Position numbers and translations under genes: made by a program. Positions 1 to 9,024 of a stretch of DNA of 64,000 nt are shown here, piece after piece. Origin of the DNA: Candidatus Photodesmus katoptron Akat1 (GTDB lineage: Bacteria; Pseudomonadota; Gammaproteobacteria; Enterobacterales; Vibrionaceae); assembly GCF_000478685.1 (NCBI RefSeq), contig NZ_AMSD01000002.1, positions 310,001-374,000 of the forward strand, in the 5' to 3' direction. The stretch's first letter is position 1; every line of letters begins with the position of its first letter. The notes under the pieces are model-generated. The model was not told the origin of the DNA. It made no database searches and saw nothing but the letters and a program-made list of their open reading frames with translations.

Positions 1-639
1 CTTCGTTTAGATGAAGCTAGCGAACTGGCACGTTTGGCATCTCCAGTACTTCATAGTCGAACTCTTCAACCTGTTGCTAAAAGTAAAAAGATGGATTTAA
101 CTTTACGAAGTACAAAAAAACCAGAATCAGGTTTAACACGAATTGAACGGGTTCTTGAAGTTAGTTATAAAGCTAAAATTATCACATCACTCGAACAAGT
201 ATTACTTATCCATCTGACTTTTCATCAAAATAATAATTTTAACACCATTGTATCTAATGTTTTAAAAAATCTTAAACTGATTCAATTAGAACCACTTGCT
301 TTTCAATTTAAAATAGAACAACAAACGATTTATTTAGCTTATACTGAAGAAATAGCTAATGAAGCGCTTGATTATTTGCAAAACATTTCTACTGGAGCTG
401 AAATCAAACTTAAAACAGATTATTCTCTAATTGCAGCTATTGGTGCAGGAATCATTAAGAATACAAATCATTGTTACAAATTTTATCAACAGATAAAAAG
501 TTCACCCGTTGAATTTATTTCAAAATCTCAATTAAGCCTAGTGGCAATATTATATAAAACCCCAGTATTTCCATTAGTTATAGATATCCACAACCACTTA
601 TTCCAAACGAAAAAAAAAGAGATACATCACTGTTTATAA
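1..639 (+). CDS. Aspartokinase, C-terminal part (cut by window start)
   Basis: The frame is open from base 1, so the gene begins outside the window; about 212 residues are visible. The segment ASPVLHSRTLQPV matches the end of the aspartokinase catalytic domain (equivalent to the AKVLHPATL region of LysC), and the rest has the size and spacing of the two C-terminal ACT regulatory domains. Aspartokinase phosphorylates aspartate, the first step towards diaminopimelate, lysine, threonine and methionine. In a reduced genome it would be kept at least for cell-wall diaminopimelate, which fits dapF near 49 kb. The ACT part is divergent, so feedback control cannot be predicted. An ectoine-type aspartokinase is an alternative that the missing N-terminus and neighbours would settle. 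Confidence 0.75.
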   Translation, partial: LRLDEASELARLASPVLHSRTLQPVAKSKKMDLTLRSTKKPESGLTRIERVLEVSYKAKIITSLEQVLLIHLTFHQNNNFNTIVSNVLKNLKLIQLEPLAFQFKIEQQTIYLAYTEEIANEALDYLQNISTGAEIKLKTDYSLIAAIGAGIIKNTNHCYKFYQQIKSSPVEFISKSQLSLVAILYKTPVFPLVIDIHNHLFQTKKKEIHHCL

Positions 640-922
640 CATTAAATTTGATGAAATAGAATATGAATCAAACCTTTTGTTTCTTTTCTTTACTTAATTT
701 TTCCACTACTTCTTTCATATTATCACTTAAATAATAAAACATATTTTCATTAATTTTATTAATACAATCAATAATAACAATTATTACGAAAAAAAAGTTC
801 TCTTTTTTATATTTATTAAGATAATGCAGTTACTATTTTCTCTATTTTTATTAAATATGAAAAACAACTAGATAGAATGGACTAAATCTATACCTAATTA
901 ATCACACTTAAATCCAATTAAT

Positions 923-1567
923 TTATTCAACGACATGTGTGGAATAGTACTTTTGTAGTGACCTAAAATGAACTTTAAAAATCTCTTTATCCTTCAGGTA
1001 AGTTAATATGTCAATCAGTTTAATAATAGAAATAATAGGACAATCAAAGTCTTTTTGAATTTCATCAATAGCTGAGTATTTATTATCTCCTTTCTCTTGG
1101 CGATCAAGTGCGATTAAAATACCAACCGTGCTTGAGTTATTTGCTTGAACAATCTCCATAGATTTACGAATCGCACTACCAGAAGTTACCACATCATCAA
1201 GCAATATAACTCGACCTTTAATTTTTCCACCTATTAAATTACCACCTTCTGCATAAGTTTTTTCTTCCTTTCGATTAAAGCAATAATTTGTATTGATACC
1301 ATAAGAATCAGCTAATGAAATAGCTGTACTAGTTACAATTGGAATCCCTTTATAAGCAGCACCAAAAAGAATATCAAATTTAATACCAGAGTGGACTAAA
1401 GCATCGGCATAAAAACGCCCTAATCGTACAAGTGAATAACCCGTATTAAATAGACCAGAATTAAAAAAATAAGGGCTTTTTCTACCAGATTTTAAAAAAA
1501 AATTACCAAATCTTAAAACACCCATTTCTATGACAAGTTCAATAAATTCAAACTGATACTTTTTCAT
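923..1567 (-). CDS. pyrE: Orotate phosphoribosyltransferase
   Basis: A 214-residue protein, the usual PyrE length. It transfers phosphoribose from PRPP to orotate, making OMP in de novo pyrimidine synthesis. The PRPP-binding signature VILLDDVVTSGSA is intact, and the N-terminal FELxxxxGVLRFGxFxLKSGRxSPYFFN pattern is typical. The gene stands alone, without the rph partner common in enterics, with AT-rich spacers on both sides. It complements pyrBI at 14-15.7 kb, so pyrimidine synthesis appears retained. Confidence 0.95.
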   Translation of the reverse strand: MKKYQFEFIELVIEMGVLRFGNFFLKSGRKSPYFFNSGLFNTGYSLVRLGRFYADALVHSGIKFDILFGAAYKGIPIVTSTAISLADSYGINTNYCFNRKEEKTYAEGGNLIGGKIKGRVILLDDVVTSGSAIRKSMEIVQANNSSTVGILIALDRQEKGDNKYSAIDEIQKDFDCPIISIIKLIDILTYLKDKEIFKVHFRSLQKYYSTHVVE

Positions 1568-1685
1568 GAATTATCTCTCTATAAAATTTTATGATGATGA
1601 TTATGCTTAAAAAAGTCTACAGTACTTATTTTAAAATCAAAAAAAACAGTTTCAATTTCTACCTACATACTTATTCAAGTATGCT

Positions 1686-2183
1686 CTAAATTATTGGCTT
1701 ATTTAAAGCTTGAACAATATATTTTTCTAATGATTTGGGTGTTACAATAGGTGAAAATCGTTTAACAGGGATGCCTTTTTTATCAATTAAAAACTTAGTA
1801 AAATTCCACTTAATGTAATTGCCGAAAATACCAGGTAATTGCTTTTTTAAATAAATAAATACTGGATGGCTGTTTTTACCATTAACTTCAATTTTTTCAC
1901 TAAAAACAAAATCAAGATCATATCTAATTAAACAACCATTTTGAATATCAGTTGTATTCCCTGGTTCTTGATTGCCAAATTGGTTACATGGACAAGCTAA
2001 AATTACTAAATCTTTCTTAAGATACTTTGCATGCAATTTTTGAAAACCTTTTAATTGTGGTGTTAGACTACACAAGCTAGCAGTATTTATGATTAATACA
2101 ACTTTATTTCTAAAAGAATTAAAATTGAGTATATTACCCTGCAAAGTATTTATTGAAAGTTGATAAAAATCACTCACTATCAC
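1686..2183 (-). CDS. Glutathione peroxidase family protein (BtuE/Gpx-like)
   Basis: 165 residues of the thioredoxin-fold glutathione peroxidase family, which reduces peroxides using thiols. The catalytic cysteine is near residue 38 in NTASLCSLTPQ. The PCNQFGNQEPG loop with its conserved glutamine and the tryptophan of IKWNFTKFL are also present, so the catalytic set looks intact. The usual KCGxTPQ around the cysteine has become LCSLTPQ, a mild divergence. Bacterial members often use thioredoxin rather than glutathione. In a luminous cell it could help with peroxide stress, but that is inference. It shares a strand with pyrE and the YfaZ-like gene but is separated by spacers. Confidence 0.85.
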   Translation of the reverse strand: MIVSDFYQLSINTLQGNILNFNSFRNKVVLIINTASLCSLTPQLKGFQKLHAKYLKKDLVILACPCNQFGNQEPGNTTDIQNGCLIRYDLDFVFSEKIEVNGKNSHPVFIYLKKQLPGIFGNYIKWNFTKFLIDKKGIPVKRFSPIVTPKSLEKYIVQALNKPII

Positions 2184-2352
2184 TCCTTATATTTAAATAA
2201 GACGTATATTGGTAATCACTAATGCTAAATTCTAACGGTATAAAAAATTCTTATATAAATTACTTTTTAGTAAAATAAATAATAAAAATATCAATTAAAA
2301 TGATTAATATTTTTAATTACTGAATCAGTAATATAAATTAAGAATATCTTTT

Positions 2353-2898
2353 TTAAAATTCAAAACGCACTGATATAGTAGCCCTTGTCCTGTAATTAGC
2401 ATTTTTTCTCATTTCTGCAGAAATAGAAAGTTCTTCTGTTGAATGAAACCTAGCCCCAACATGAAAAACAGACCCCTGTCGACTAACACGACCAATACGA
2501 CCAATAGCTTCTATTTTTTCTGTTAACCAAAACCGACCACCAAAATTAATTTCTTTCTCAATTATTTTCTTACCAAAAGGATTTATTTTTAAAGGATAAG
2601 AAAGGTAGTGAATTAAAAATTGACCATAAATATCAGAAAATTTATTAATTGGTCCGTTAAATCCAACACCAATTGCTGTATCCCAATCACCTTGTAATTC
2701 ACTATCAATACGAGCTACAAAATGTGAATTTTCAGTCAATAAAGTACTAAGCTCAAGACCTGCCATCTCAGGTTGAAATCCTGTTCGTATTTCAAAATAA
2801 TTATAATTAAAAGTATTTGCCTGTATTACAAATGATAATAAGCTTAATCCTGATAATACAGCACGACTAACTATTGATATTTTTTTAACCTGGAACAT
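2353..2898 (-). CDS. YfaZ-like outer-membrane beta-barrel protein
   Basis: 181 residues. A hydrophobic N-terminal stretch ending in FVIQANTF looks like a cleaved signal peptide. The remainder alternates polar and aromatic residues as in beta strands and ends in the C-terminal phenylalanine (SVRFEF) typical of outer-membrane barrels. Length and the closing phrases resemble the YfaZ family of small enteric and Vibrio outer-membrane proteins, whose function is unknown. The family assignment is tentative; that it is an exported barrel is more secure. It stands between the Gpx-like gene and fbpC on the same strand. Confidence 0.6.
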   Translation of the reverse strand: MFQVKKISIVSRAVLSGLSLLSFVIQANTFNYNYFEIRTGFQPEMAGLELSTLLTENSHFVARIDSELQGDWDTAIGVGFNGPINKFSDIYGQFLIHYLSYPLKINPFGKKIIEKEINFGGRFWLTEKIEAIGRIGRVSRQGSVFHVGARFHSTEELSISAEMRKNANYRTRATISVRFEF

Positions 2899-3102
2899 TA
2901 AGTACTCCCTTGAGTATTTACTTTAAAATCAATCAATTAACTCGATTAAATTTTGAAAAAGAAATAATCAAGCCTTAAAATACTAAAAATTAGCGGAGTA
3001 TTTTAACGTAATTTTAAAAATCTATAAAATAAAAAATATAACCTTCTATTTCTAATAAAACCAATGTAGAAATGATATTATGTATTAACAACAAACAGAA
3101 TA

Positions 3103-4137
3103 TTAAAAAGCTATAATATCCTTCACGTCTAATTTTACTGATACTTTTTGTCCTAAATCTAACATTTCTCGTGAGCTAGACACAGATGAAATATATTTCC
3201 CATTTGCTTCAATAATATAATAGCATTGCTCTCCCATGAATGTTTTCTCTAAAATTTTGATATTACTATTTTTATCAGAAGTAATCTTTACCTGTTGAGG
3301 ACGAAATAATAATTCACATTCAGTTCCAAAACTAATATTACGATGAGCTTTTGCTTTAATTAAACCAAAATCTGTTTGATATTGAAATTTTGATAATCGT
3401 TTTGCAGGAAAGTAGTTAGTTCCACCTAAACAATCAGCAACAAATTTACTTAACGGATAACGATATAGATCTGATGCTAAACCATATTGTTCAATTACAC
3501 CATAGTTCATTATGGCCATTTTATCTGAAAAAATAAAAGCTTCTTCTCGACTGTGAGTAACAAAAATAGCAGTGACACCTTGAGCTTTAAAAAGCTTACG
3601 TATATCTGTAATCAAATCATACTTTACTTGAGTGTCGATATTAGAGAAAGGTTCATCTAATAACAATAAATCAGGCTTATATGCGAGTGAGCGTGCAACT
3701 GCAACACGTTGTTGCTGACCGCCAGACAGTTGATGAGGAAAACGTTCCCCATAACCAGATAAATGAACCAATAACAACATTTCATCAACTCTATGCATTT
3801 TTGTTTTTTGATTCATATTACGTAGACCAAAAGCAATATTCTCAGAAACAGTCAAATGTGGAAATAATGCATAATCTTGAAATATCATGCCAATATTGCG
3901 TTTTTCTGGTGGTAATCTATTTATTCCATCATCAACAACCATACAATTTAATCGAATAACTCCAGAAGATAAAGGTAACAAACCTGCTATTGCTTTTAAA
4001 AGTGTTGTTTTTCCACAACCGCTAGCACCTAACAAACAAACAATTTCACCATGTTGAATATCTAAAGAAAGACATTTCAATACAATTTGTGAATTATATT
4101 TATAAGTTAGATTTTGAATAGATAATGCATAGCTCAT
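3103..4137 (-). CDS. fbpC: Ferric iron ABC importer, ATP-binding protein
   Basis: 344 residues, the length of the FbpC/AfuC family. Walker A (GASGCGKTT), signature (LSGGQQQRVAVARS), Walker B (LLLLDEPFSNID) and the H-loop (FVTHSREEA) are all intact. The roughly 110-residue C-terminal extension matches the regulatory domain of iron-importing ATPases. It powers Fe(III) uptake with the membrane protein FbpB and the periplasmic binder FbpA. It is the last gene of fbpABC and its start overlaps the end of fbpB by 38 bases, which suggests translational coupling. Confidence 0.93.
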   Translation of the reverse strand: MSYALSIQNLTYKYNSQIVLKCLSLDIQHGEIVCLLGASGCGKTTLLKAIAGLLPLSSGVIRLNCMVVDDGINRLPPEKRNIGMIFQDYALFPHLTVSENIAFGLRNMNQKTKMHRVDEMLLLVHLSGYGERFPHQLSGGQQQRVAVARSLAYKPDLLLLDEPFSNIDTQVKYDLITDIRKLFKAQGVTAIFVTHSREEAFIFSDKMAIMNYGVIEQYGLASDLYRYPLSKFVADCLGGTNYFPAKRLSKFQYQTDFGLIKAKAHRNISFGTECELLFRPQQVKITSDKNSNIKILEKTFMGEQCYYIIEANGKYISSVSSSREMLDLGQKVSVKLDVKDIIAF

Positions 4138-5767
4138 TAGTACTTTTACTCCTAAGAGAATAATTGATAATCATAAGAGGAATTATTCCTACTAACACAA
4201 GTAATACTGCCGGTAGAGCTGCTAATTCTAAATGTTCATCTGAAGCATAATTAAATACATAAGTAGCTAAAGTTTCGAAATTAAAGGGACGTAATAATAA
4301 TCCAGCATTTAATTCTTTCATTGATTCAATAAATACTAATAATACTGCAATAAGCGAACCTCTACGTACTAAAGGTAAATGAATACGACATAACATTTGA
4401 TTTGAATTACAGCCCATAGTTCTAGAAGCCATATCTAAAGAAGGAGAGATTTTACTTAAACTACTTTCAATACTACCAATAGCAACTGCAGAAAATCTAA
4501 CAACCATTGCAAAGATCAAGGTAAATATAGAACTTGAAAATATCAGACCAGGTTGCCACCAATTGAATTTTTCTAAAATAACATTAGCAACTCTATCCAT
4601 TAATAAGACAGAAGCCATTACACCAATAGCTAATACAGTTGGAGGTATAGCATATCCCATTGATGATACTCGCATATATATCATGCTTCTATAATTTGGA
4701 CTAATTCGATTACAAAAATTTATAATCAAAGAAATACATAAGCAAAAAAAAGCCGCTATTACTGATATTTTTATACTATTTAATACATATACTGAAAACT
4801 TTCCTGTCCAACTAGTTTCAAAATAATGATAAGCATAAATGCATAACTGTGATAAAGGTAAAAAAAATGCAATAGAAACTAGACCCCAACACCAGACTAA
4901 TGCTAGCCATTTTTTCCAACCAATTAATCTATAATAAAAGTTTTCAGCATTATTAAACTGCATTTGAAATATTTTTTTCTTACGTCGACTATATTGTTCT
5001 ATACTCATAATGATAAAAACAAAAAATAACATAATAATTGAAATTTTAGCAGCTGCAGCTAGGCTAGAATACCCTAACCAAGTATCATAAACAGCGGTAG
5101 TAAGCGTACTTACAGAAAAATAGCTGACAGTCCCAAAATCACCAATAGTTTCCATTGCAACTAAAGATAAACTAATGATTATTGAGGGACGAACTAGAGG
5201 AAGTGAAACATGAAAAAAACTCTCCAATGGGGAATATCCAAGTAGCTTTGCAGTTTGAAGAAATACTATACTTTGCTCCATAAATGCAGCACGGCAAAGA
5301 AGATAAACATAAGGATAAAAGACAAGTGCTAGCACAATGATAGCACCTGGTAAAGTACGAATATCTGGGAACCAATACTGACCTGCTTTCCATCCAGTTA
5401 AGCTGCGTAGCAAAATCTGTATTGGACCTGCAAAATCTAACCAATCAGTAAATATATATCCTACAATGTAACCTGGCATTACTAGTGGCAAAACTAATGC
5501 CCAACGAAGAAATCGTTCTGATGGAAGTTTACACATAGCCATTAACCAGGCAGTAGATAATCCAAAAATCATAGAAAGGAAAAGCACCCCTAGCACTAAA
5601 ATCATGGTATTAAAAGTATAGGTAGGAAGTACAGTTGACATTAAATGGGAAAAGATTTTATCCGTATCCGTATCGCCAAAGGCAGTATAAAATATTGCTA
5701 ATATAGGAAAAAGTAGCAATAAGGCTAAACATGCACTTCTGTTTTGCCAAAAGGTTTTGTTTTTCAT
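4100..5767 (-). CDS. fbpB: Ferric iron ABC importer, permease
   Basis: 555 residues made of two fused permease halves, each with about six hydrophobic segments, as in FbpB/AfuB. Each half carries an EAA-type coupling loop: one around GYSPLESFFHVSLPLVRPS and one around GCNSNQMLCRIHLPLVRRG. It forms the inner-membrane channel for Fe(III) delivered by FbpA. It lies between fbpA and fbpC and overlaps fbpC. The fbpA-fbpB spacer contains a strong hairpin (5785-5824) that may lower expression of the permease relative to the binding protein. Confidence 0.93.
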   Translation of the reverse strand: MKNKTFWQNRSACLALLLLFPILAIFYTAFGDTDTDKIFSHLMSTVLPTYTFNTMILVLGVLFLSMIFGLSTAWLMAMCKLPSERFLRWALVLPLVMPGYIVGYIFTDWLDFAGPIQILLRSLTGWKAGQYWFPDIRTLPGAIIVLALVFYPYVYLLCRAAFMEQSIVFLQTAKLLGYSPLESFFHVSLPLVRPSIIISLSLVAMETIGDFGTVSYFSVSTLTTAVYDTWLGYSSLAAAAKISIIMLFFVFIIMSIEQYSRRKKKIFQMQFNNAENFYYRLIGWKKWLALVWCWGLVSIAFFLPLSQLCIYAYHYFETSWTGKFSVYVLNSIKISVIAAFFCLCISLIINFCNRISPNYRSMIYMRVSSMGYAIPPTVLAIGVMASVLLMDRVANVILEKFNWWQPGLIFSSSIFTLIFAMVVRFSAVAIGSIESSLSKISPSLDMASRTMGCNSNQMLCRIHLPLVRRGSLIAVLLVFIESMKELNAGLLLRPFNFETLATYVFNYASDEHLELAALPAVLLVLVGIIPLMIINYSLRSKSTNELCIIYSKSNL

Positions 5768-5784
5768 TATCTTTCATTATATAC

Positions 5785-5824
5785 AGAAAAGGGAGAAATC
5801 AATGTATTAGTATCTCCCTTTTCT
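5785..5824 (-). terminator. Hairpin between fbpA and fbpB (likely attenuator or 3'-end stabiliser)
   Basis: Perfect 12-bp arms, AGAAAAGGGAGA at 5785-5796 and its reverse complement at 5813-5824, enclose a 16-base loop; flanking ATATA/TATAT can extend the stem past one mismatch. It lies just after the fbpA stop. Hairpins here are common in binding-protein transporter operons, where they protect the upstream message and cut read-through. No long U-tract follows, so partial termination or processing is more likely than full termination. Confidence 0.6.
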
Positions 5825-5846
5825 ATATATTACATTCTAATGCTAA

Positions 5847-6865
5847 TTAGAGATCGAACTTAACTGAATCTAAAAGTTTAATAGCAGTTGAATGATGAGA
5901 AGCAATCTCATCTAGAGGAATATTATCTGCTTTTAAACGTCCCCAAGACTCAACTAATGGTGAACGTTTAATTCCTTTTTTAACTGGATATTCATGATTT
6001 AATTCAGCATACATTTTCTGAGCTTTATCATCAGATAAAAATTCCATAAGCTTCATCGCATTTGCTTTATTTGGTGCGTATTTAGCCATAGCCATACCGC
6101 TGACATTAACATGTGTACCTTTAGCATTTATTCTTGGAAAATTAATATAAACTGATTCAGCCCATGCCCTTTGATTATCATCATTAAGCATCTTACCTAA
6201 GTAATAACTATTACCTATAGAAAGATCACATAAACCTTCCTTTATAGCTTTAACTTGACTTCGATCACCGCCCTGAGGTTTTCTGGCTAAATTAACCTTT
6301 AATCCCTCTAGCCATTCTCTAGTTTGCTTTTCCCCTTTATGAGCAATCATTGAAGCAACCAAAGATAAATTATAAGGATGTTTACCTGAACGCGTACATA
6401 TTTTACCTTTAAATTTTGGTTTAGTTAAATCTGAATAGGAAAAATTTTTATCTAGTTTCCCTATTCGATCACGTGATGAATAAACAGAACGAGCACGTAA
6501 GGTTAAAGCAAACCATTCTTTCTCCCCATCTTTATACTGAGAAGGAATATTTGAATCAATCACCTTATTTTTAACTCTCTGCACTACTCCTTTATTTTTT
6601 AACTCCATAAGACGACTAATATCTACAGTTAATATAACATCAGCAGGACTATATTTACCTTCCCTTTGTAAGGTTTCTACTAAACCTTTCTTAGCAAACT
6701 TTATATTAACCTTAATACCAGTATCTTCAGTAAATTCATTAAAAATCGGCTCGATCAAAAAAGGTTGACGATAAGAGTATACATTTACTTCTTTTTCAGT
6801 TGAAATTGCTACTGATGAAAAACAAAGATGAAATACCAAAACGAAAAAAAGAGCAGTTTCTTCAT
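5847..6865 (-). CDS. fbpA: Ferric iron-binding periplasmic protein, with frameshift in the signal peptide
   Basis: The mature protein matches FbpA: EVNVYSYRQPFLIEP opens it, and the iron-ligand tyrosines occur in GNSYYLGKM. The main frame reaches only a TTG at 6839 and would give a clipped signal peptide. A better start is the ATG at 6863-6865, preceded by AAGGGA at good spacing, which begins MKKLLFF. It is in another frame, and the two are separated by a run of seven T (6844-6850). One extra T would join them into a normal signal peptide. This is a frameshift mutation, an assembly error, or a site rescued by polymerase slippage. The protein would capture Fe(III) in the periplasm for FbpBC. 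It lies 191 bases downstream of luxG on the same strand. Confidence 0.85.
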
Positions 6866-6940
6866 AAATTTTTCCCTTATAGTAATTTAAAATTATCGTT
6901 GAACTAACGAATTATATAAAGAATAAAAGAAGACACAACT

Positions 6941-7056
6941 CCAATTTTATTTTTCTTAGAGGTTGCACATTTCCAATTTTATTTTTCTTAGAGGTTGAAC
7001 ATTTTTTATTTTTCTTAGAGGTTGAACATTTTTTATTTTTCTTAGAGGTACCACAT
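6941..7056 (-). repeat. Four tandem 27-32 bp repeats between luxG and fbpA
   Basis: Four head-to-tail units (6941-6970, 6971-7002, 7003-7029, 7030-7056) share the plus-strand core TTTTTCTTAGAGGTTGAACA. The last unit ends directly against the luxG stop codon. The unit beside luxG is the most diverged (GGTACCACAT), and the two distal units carry an extra CCAA-type insertion, so the array has aged. Read in the lux direction most units hold a tiny ORF (ATG TTC AAC CTC TAA). No inverted symmetry is seen, so these are not hairpin terminators. The function is unknown; the array may have grown by replication slippage. Confidence 0.9.
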
Positions 7057-7764
7057 TTAAATATAAGCAAGTGCATCAGAAAACATTCTAATTATGCTTG
7101 CCTTTCTATGCGTACAAAGCATTTCTTTCGTTGATTTGATCATTTTCATTGGACCACACATATAAATATCAAACTTAGCAAGATCCTGAAAATCACTCAG
7201 TACAATATCGAGGACAGTACCTTTTTTAACAAAATTCTCATCATCTACAGATTCAGAAACAGGTATATAACGCATATTACTATACTTCGTTGTTAAATTA
7301 ACTAGTTCCTCATGTACATAAAGCAAACTAATATTCCTTACTCCCCAATATAAATAGATTGATTGTTCCATTCCTGCATTAATACATTTCTTTAATATGC
7401 TAACTACATAAGATAAACCTGTACCACCAGCGATTAATAAAATCGGTCTGCAACTATCTTCACGCAGCCAAGCATCACCATAGGGAACATCTATTTGAAT
7501 CGTACTATCTTGATATAATGCTTTCTGAAAAGATGAAATAATACAATTATTTTTATCTGCTTTCTCACTTTCTCCTATATGTAATTCAATTAAATTTTGT
7601 TTCGATGGACAGCTAGCAATTGAAAAAGCATAGCTCTTTGAATTAATATTCATTTTTAAATACTGTCCAGCTCTAAATACAACATTAAATTCCGGTTTTA
7701 AAAACACCTTATATACTTGAGTTGATACCCGATCAATATCAGTCACAGTACACTGCACAATCAT
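7057..7764 (-). CDS. luxG: Flavin reductase of the lux operon
   Basis: 235 residues of the Fre/LuxG family, which reduces FMN with NAD(P)H to feed luciferase. The flavin-binding FSIAS (residues 47-51), the nucleotide-binding AGGTGLSY (112-119) and the late CGPMKM motif are present. It is the last gene of luxCDABEG, 9 bases after luxE. The C-terminal SDALAYI matches the family end. In contrast, the chromosomal fre at 25.6 kb has lost the glycine motif, so LuxG may be the main FMNH2 source. Confidence 0.95.
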   Translation of the reverse strand: MIVQCTVTDIDRVSTQVYKVFLKPEFNVVFRAGQYLKMNINSKSYAFSIASCPSKQNLIELHIGESEKADKNNCIISSFQKALYQDSTIQIDVPYGDAWLREDSCRPILLIAGGTGLSYVVSILKKCINAGMEQSIYLYWGVRNISLLYVHEELVNLTTKYSNMRYIPVSESVDDENFVKKGTVLDIVLSDFQDLAKFDIYMCGPMKMIKSTKEMLCTHRKASIIRMFSDALAYI

Positions 7765-7773
7765 AGTTCTCCC

Positions 7774-8910
7774 TTAAGCATTATTAGCAAAAGCCCTAGA
7801 CATACTTAAAGCACATCCTCTTTGAGCACTAGTTTTTTTCATTCTACCTATTACCTCAATACTTGTCCCAAGTAAACCATCAGTAGTATGTTCTGAAATA
7901 ATTCCAATATCATCAGTAATTAAAAAAGCTGGATAGCTTGTTGCCGAAGCATCCATAAAACTCAATATCCCTTTTTTACCATTTATAACTGGTTTAAGAC
8001 TTTCAGGATCTAAAGCTCGAGCATATACCCAAGGTGGTACTCTTTTTCTTTGTTGCTGATCTTCAAAAAAACATGTATTCAGTTCAACTTGATTAAAAGT
8101 ATCACGAATCTGACTTTGATTTGCAAGTTGGAATTTATCTATTAGTAATTGATTGAACATTAAACGATTAAGAGATTTATCATTATGATTCTTCCAACCA
8201 CCTCCAGTAATGATATATAATTGGTCTGATCCATTAAAAATAATTTTATTTTTTTCCATATATTCACAAAGTAAAAATACAAAATAAGGTGGTCCGACTA
8301 AACAAATAGTCTTATTAGAAGATTGAATTTTATTTAAAGTTTTTAGTGTTAGTTCAAAATCTATTTTTTCATTCTGGACAGTAAAAGTTGTTGGATAAAG
8401 TAATTCAACTAGGCTCATTACATACTGAAACCAGATATTACTAACATGAAATCTATCCGGTCCAAGATTTACTAACTCCATTTCAGTTTCTAACCAATTC
8501 CCTACATATTTCATGCCATAGCTGACGGAACCCAATAAACGTTCAATACTAACACGATCACGAGGTACTAAACTTTTAATACCTTGAGTTCCACTGCTAG
8601 TAAACCAGTTTTCTATCTCACTTTTATCAGATGTCAATATCTTACGATGTTTAAATATTGAAGTAGGAAACACAGGAATGTCATTAATATTTGAAATGCT
8701 GTCATCAACACCTAATACCTGACAATAATTTCGATAAGCAATATTATGTATATAGTGATGATGAAATGTTTGTAAAATTAATTTTTTTTGAATCTCTTTT
8801 TGAGCTTTATAGGAAAAATCTAATGGAGAACTCATGAAGATCAAATTATCAATTTCTGAACTAACATTAATATTTTCTACTTTTACATGGATATGGGAAG
8901 TAATACTCAT
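7774..8910 (-). CDS. luxE: Acyl-protein synthetase (long-chain fatty acid-luciferin component ligase)
   Basis: 378 residues, normal for LuxE. It activates the fatty acid with ATP and passes the acyl group to LuxC within the fatty-acid reductase complex. The acyl-accepting cysteine near the C-terminus is present (about residue 366 in QRGCALSMSR), and the TSSGTQGIKS segment resembles the adenylation phosphate loop. It follows luxB after a 114-base spacer holding a hairpin (8968-8990). No luxF lies in that spacer, unlike many Photobacterium operons. Confidence 0.96.
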   Translation of the reverse strand: MSITSHIHVKVENINVSSEIDNLIFMSSPLDFSYKAQKEIQKKLILQTFHHHYIHNIAYRNYCQVLGVDDSISNINDIPVFPTSIFKHRKILTSDKSEIENWFTSSGTQGIKSLVPRDRVSIERLLGSVSYGMKYVGNWLETEMELVNLGPDRFHVSNIWFQYVMSLVELLYPTTFTVQNEKIDFELTLKTLNKIQSSNKTICLVGPPYFVFLLCEYMEKNKIIFNGSDQLYIITGGGWKNHNDKSLNRLMFNQLLIDKFQLANQSQIRDTFNQVELNTCFFEDQQQRKRVPPWVYARALDPESLKPVINGKKGILSFMDASATSYPAFLITDDIGIISEHTTDGLLGTSIEVIGRMKKTSAQRGCALSMSRAFANNA

Positions 8911-8967
8911 AAGTTTCTATCCTACTAAATCCAATAACAACTCTCTTAGCTTAAAGTAAGAACCAAG

Positions 8968-8990
8968 GCAGTGGCAAAGAAAGCCACCGC
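8968..8990 (-). promoter_or_regulatory. Hairpin in the luxB-luxE spacer
   Basis: Eight-base arms GCAGTGGC (8968-8975) and GCCACCGC (8983-8990) with loop AAAGAAA form a full stem in the lux-sense RNA, using one G-U pair. It is one of the few GC-rich spots in the region. No U-tract follows on the lux strand, so it is unlikely to be a complete terminator. A role in mRNA processing, or in keeping luxE below luxAB, is an inference. Confidence 0.6.
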
Positions 8991-9024
8991 TCGTTTAATT
9001 TTTAAGAATTTCTCTGGTAACATG

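Noticed and set aside
6866..6940. Possible Fur box upstream of fbpA
   Set aside because: GATAATTTTAAATTACTAT shares only about half of the 19 consensus positions, which is expected by chance in such AT-rich sequence.
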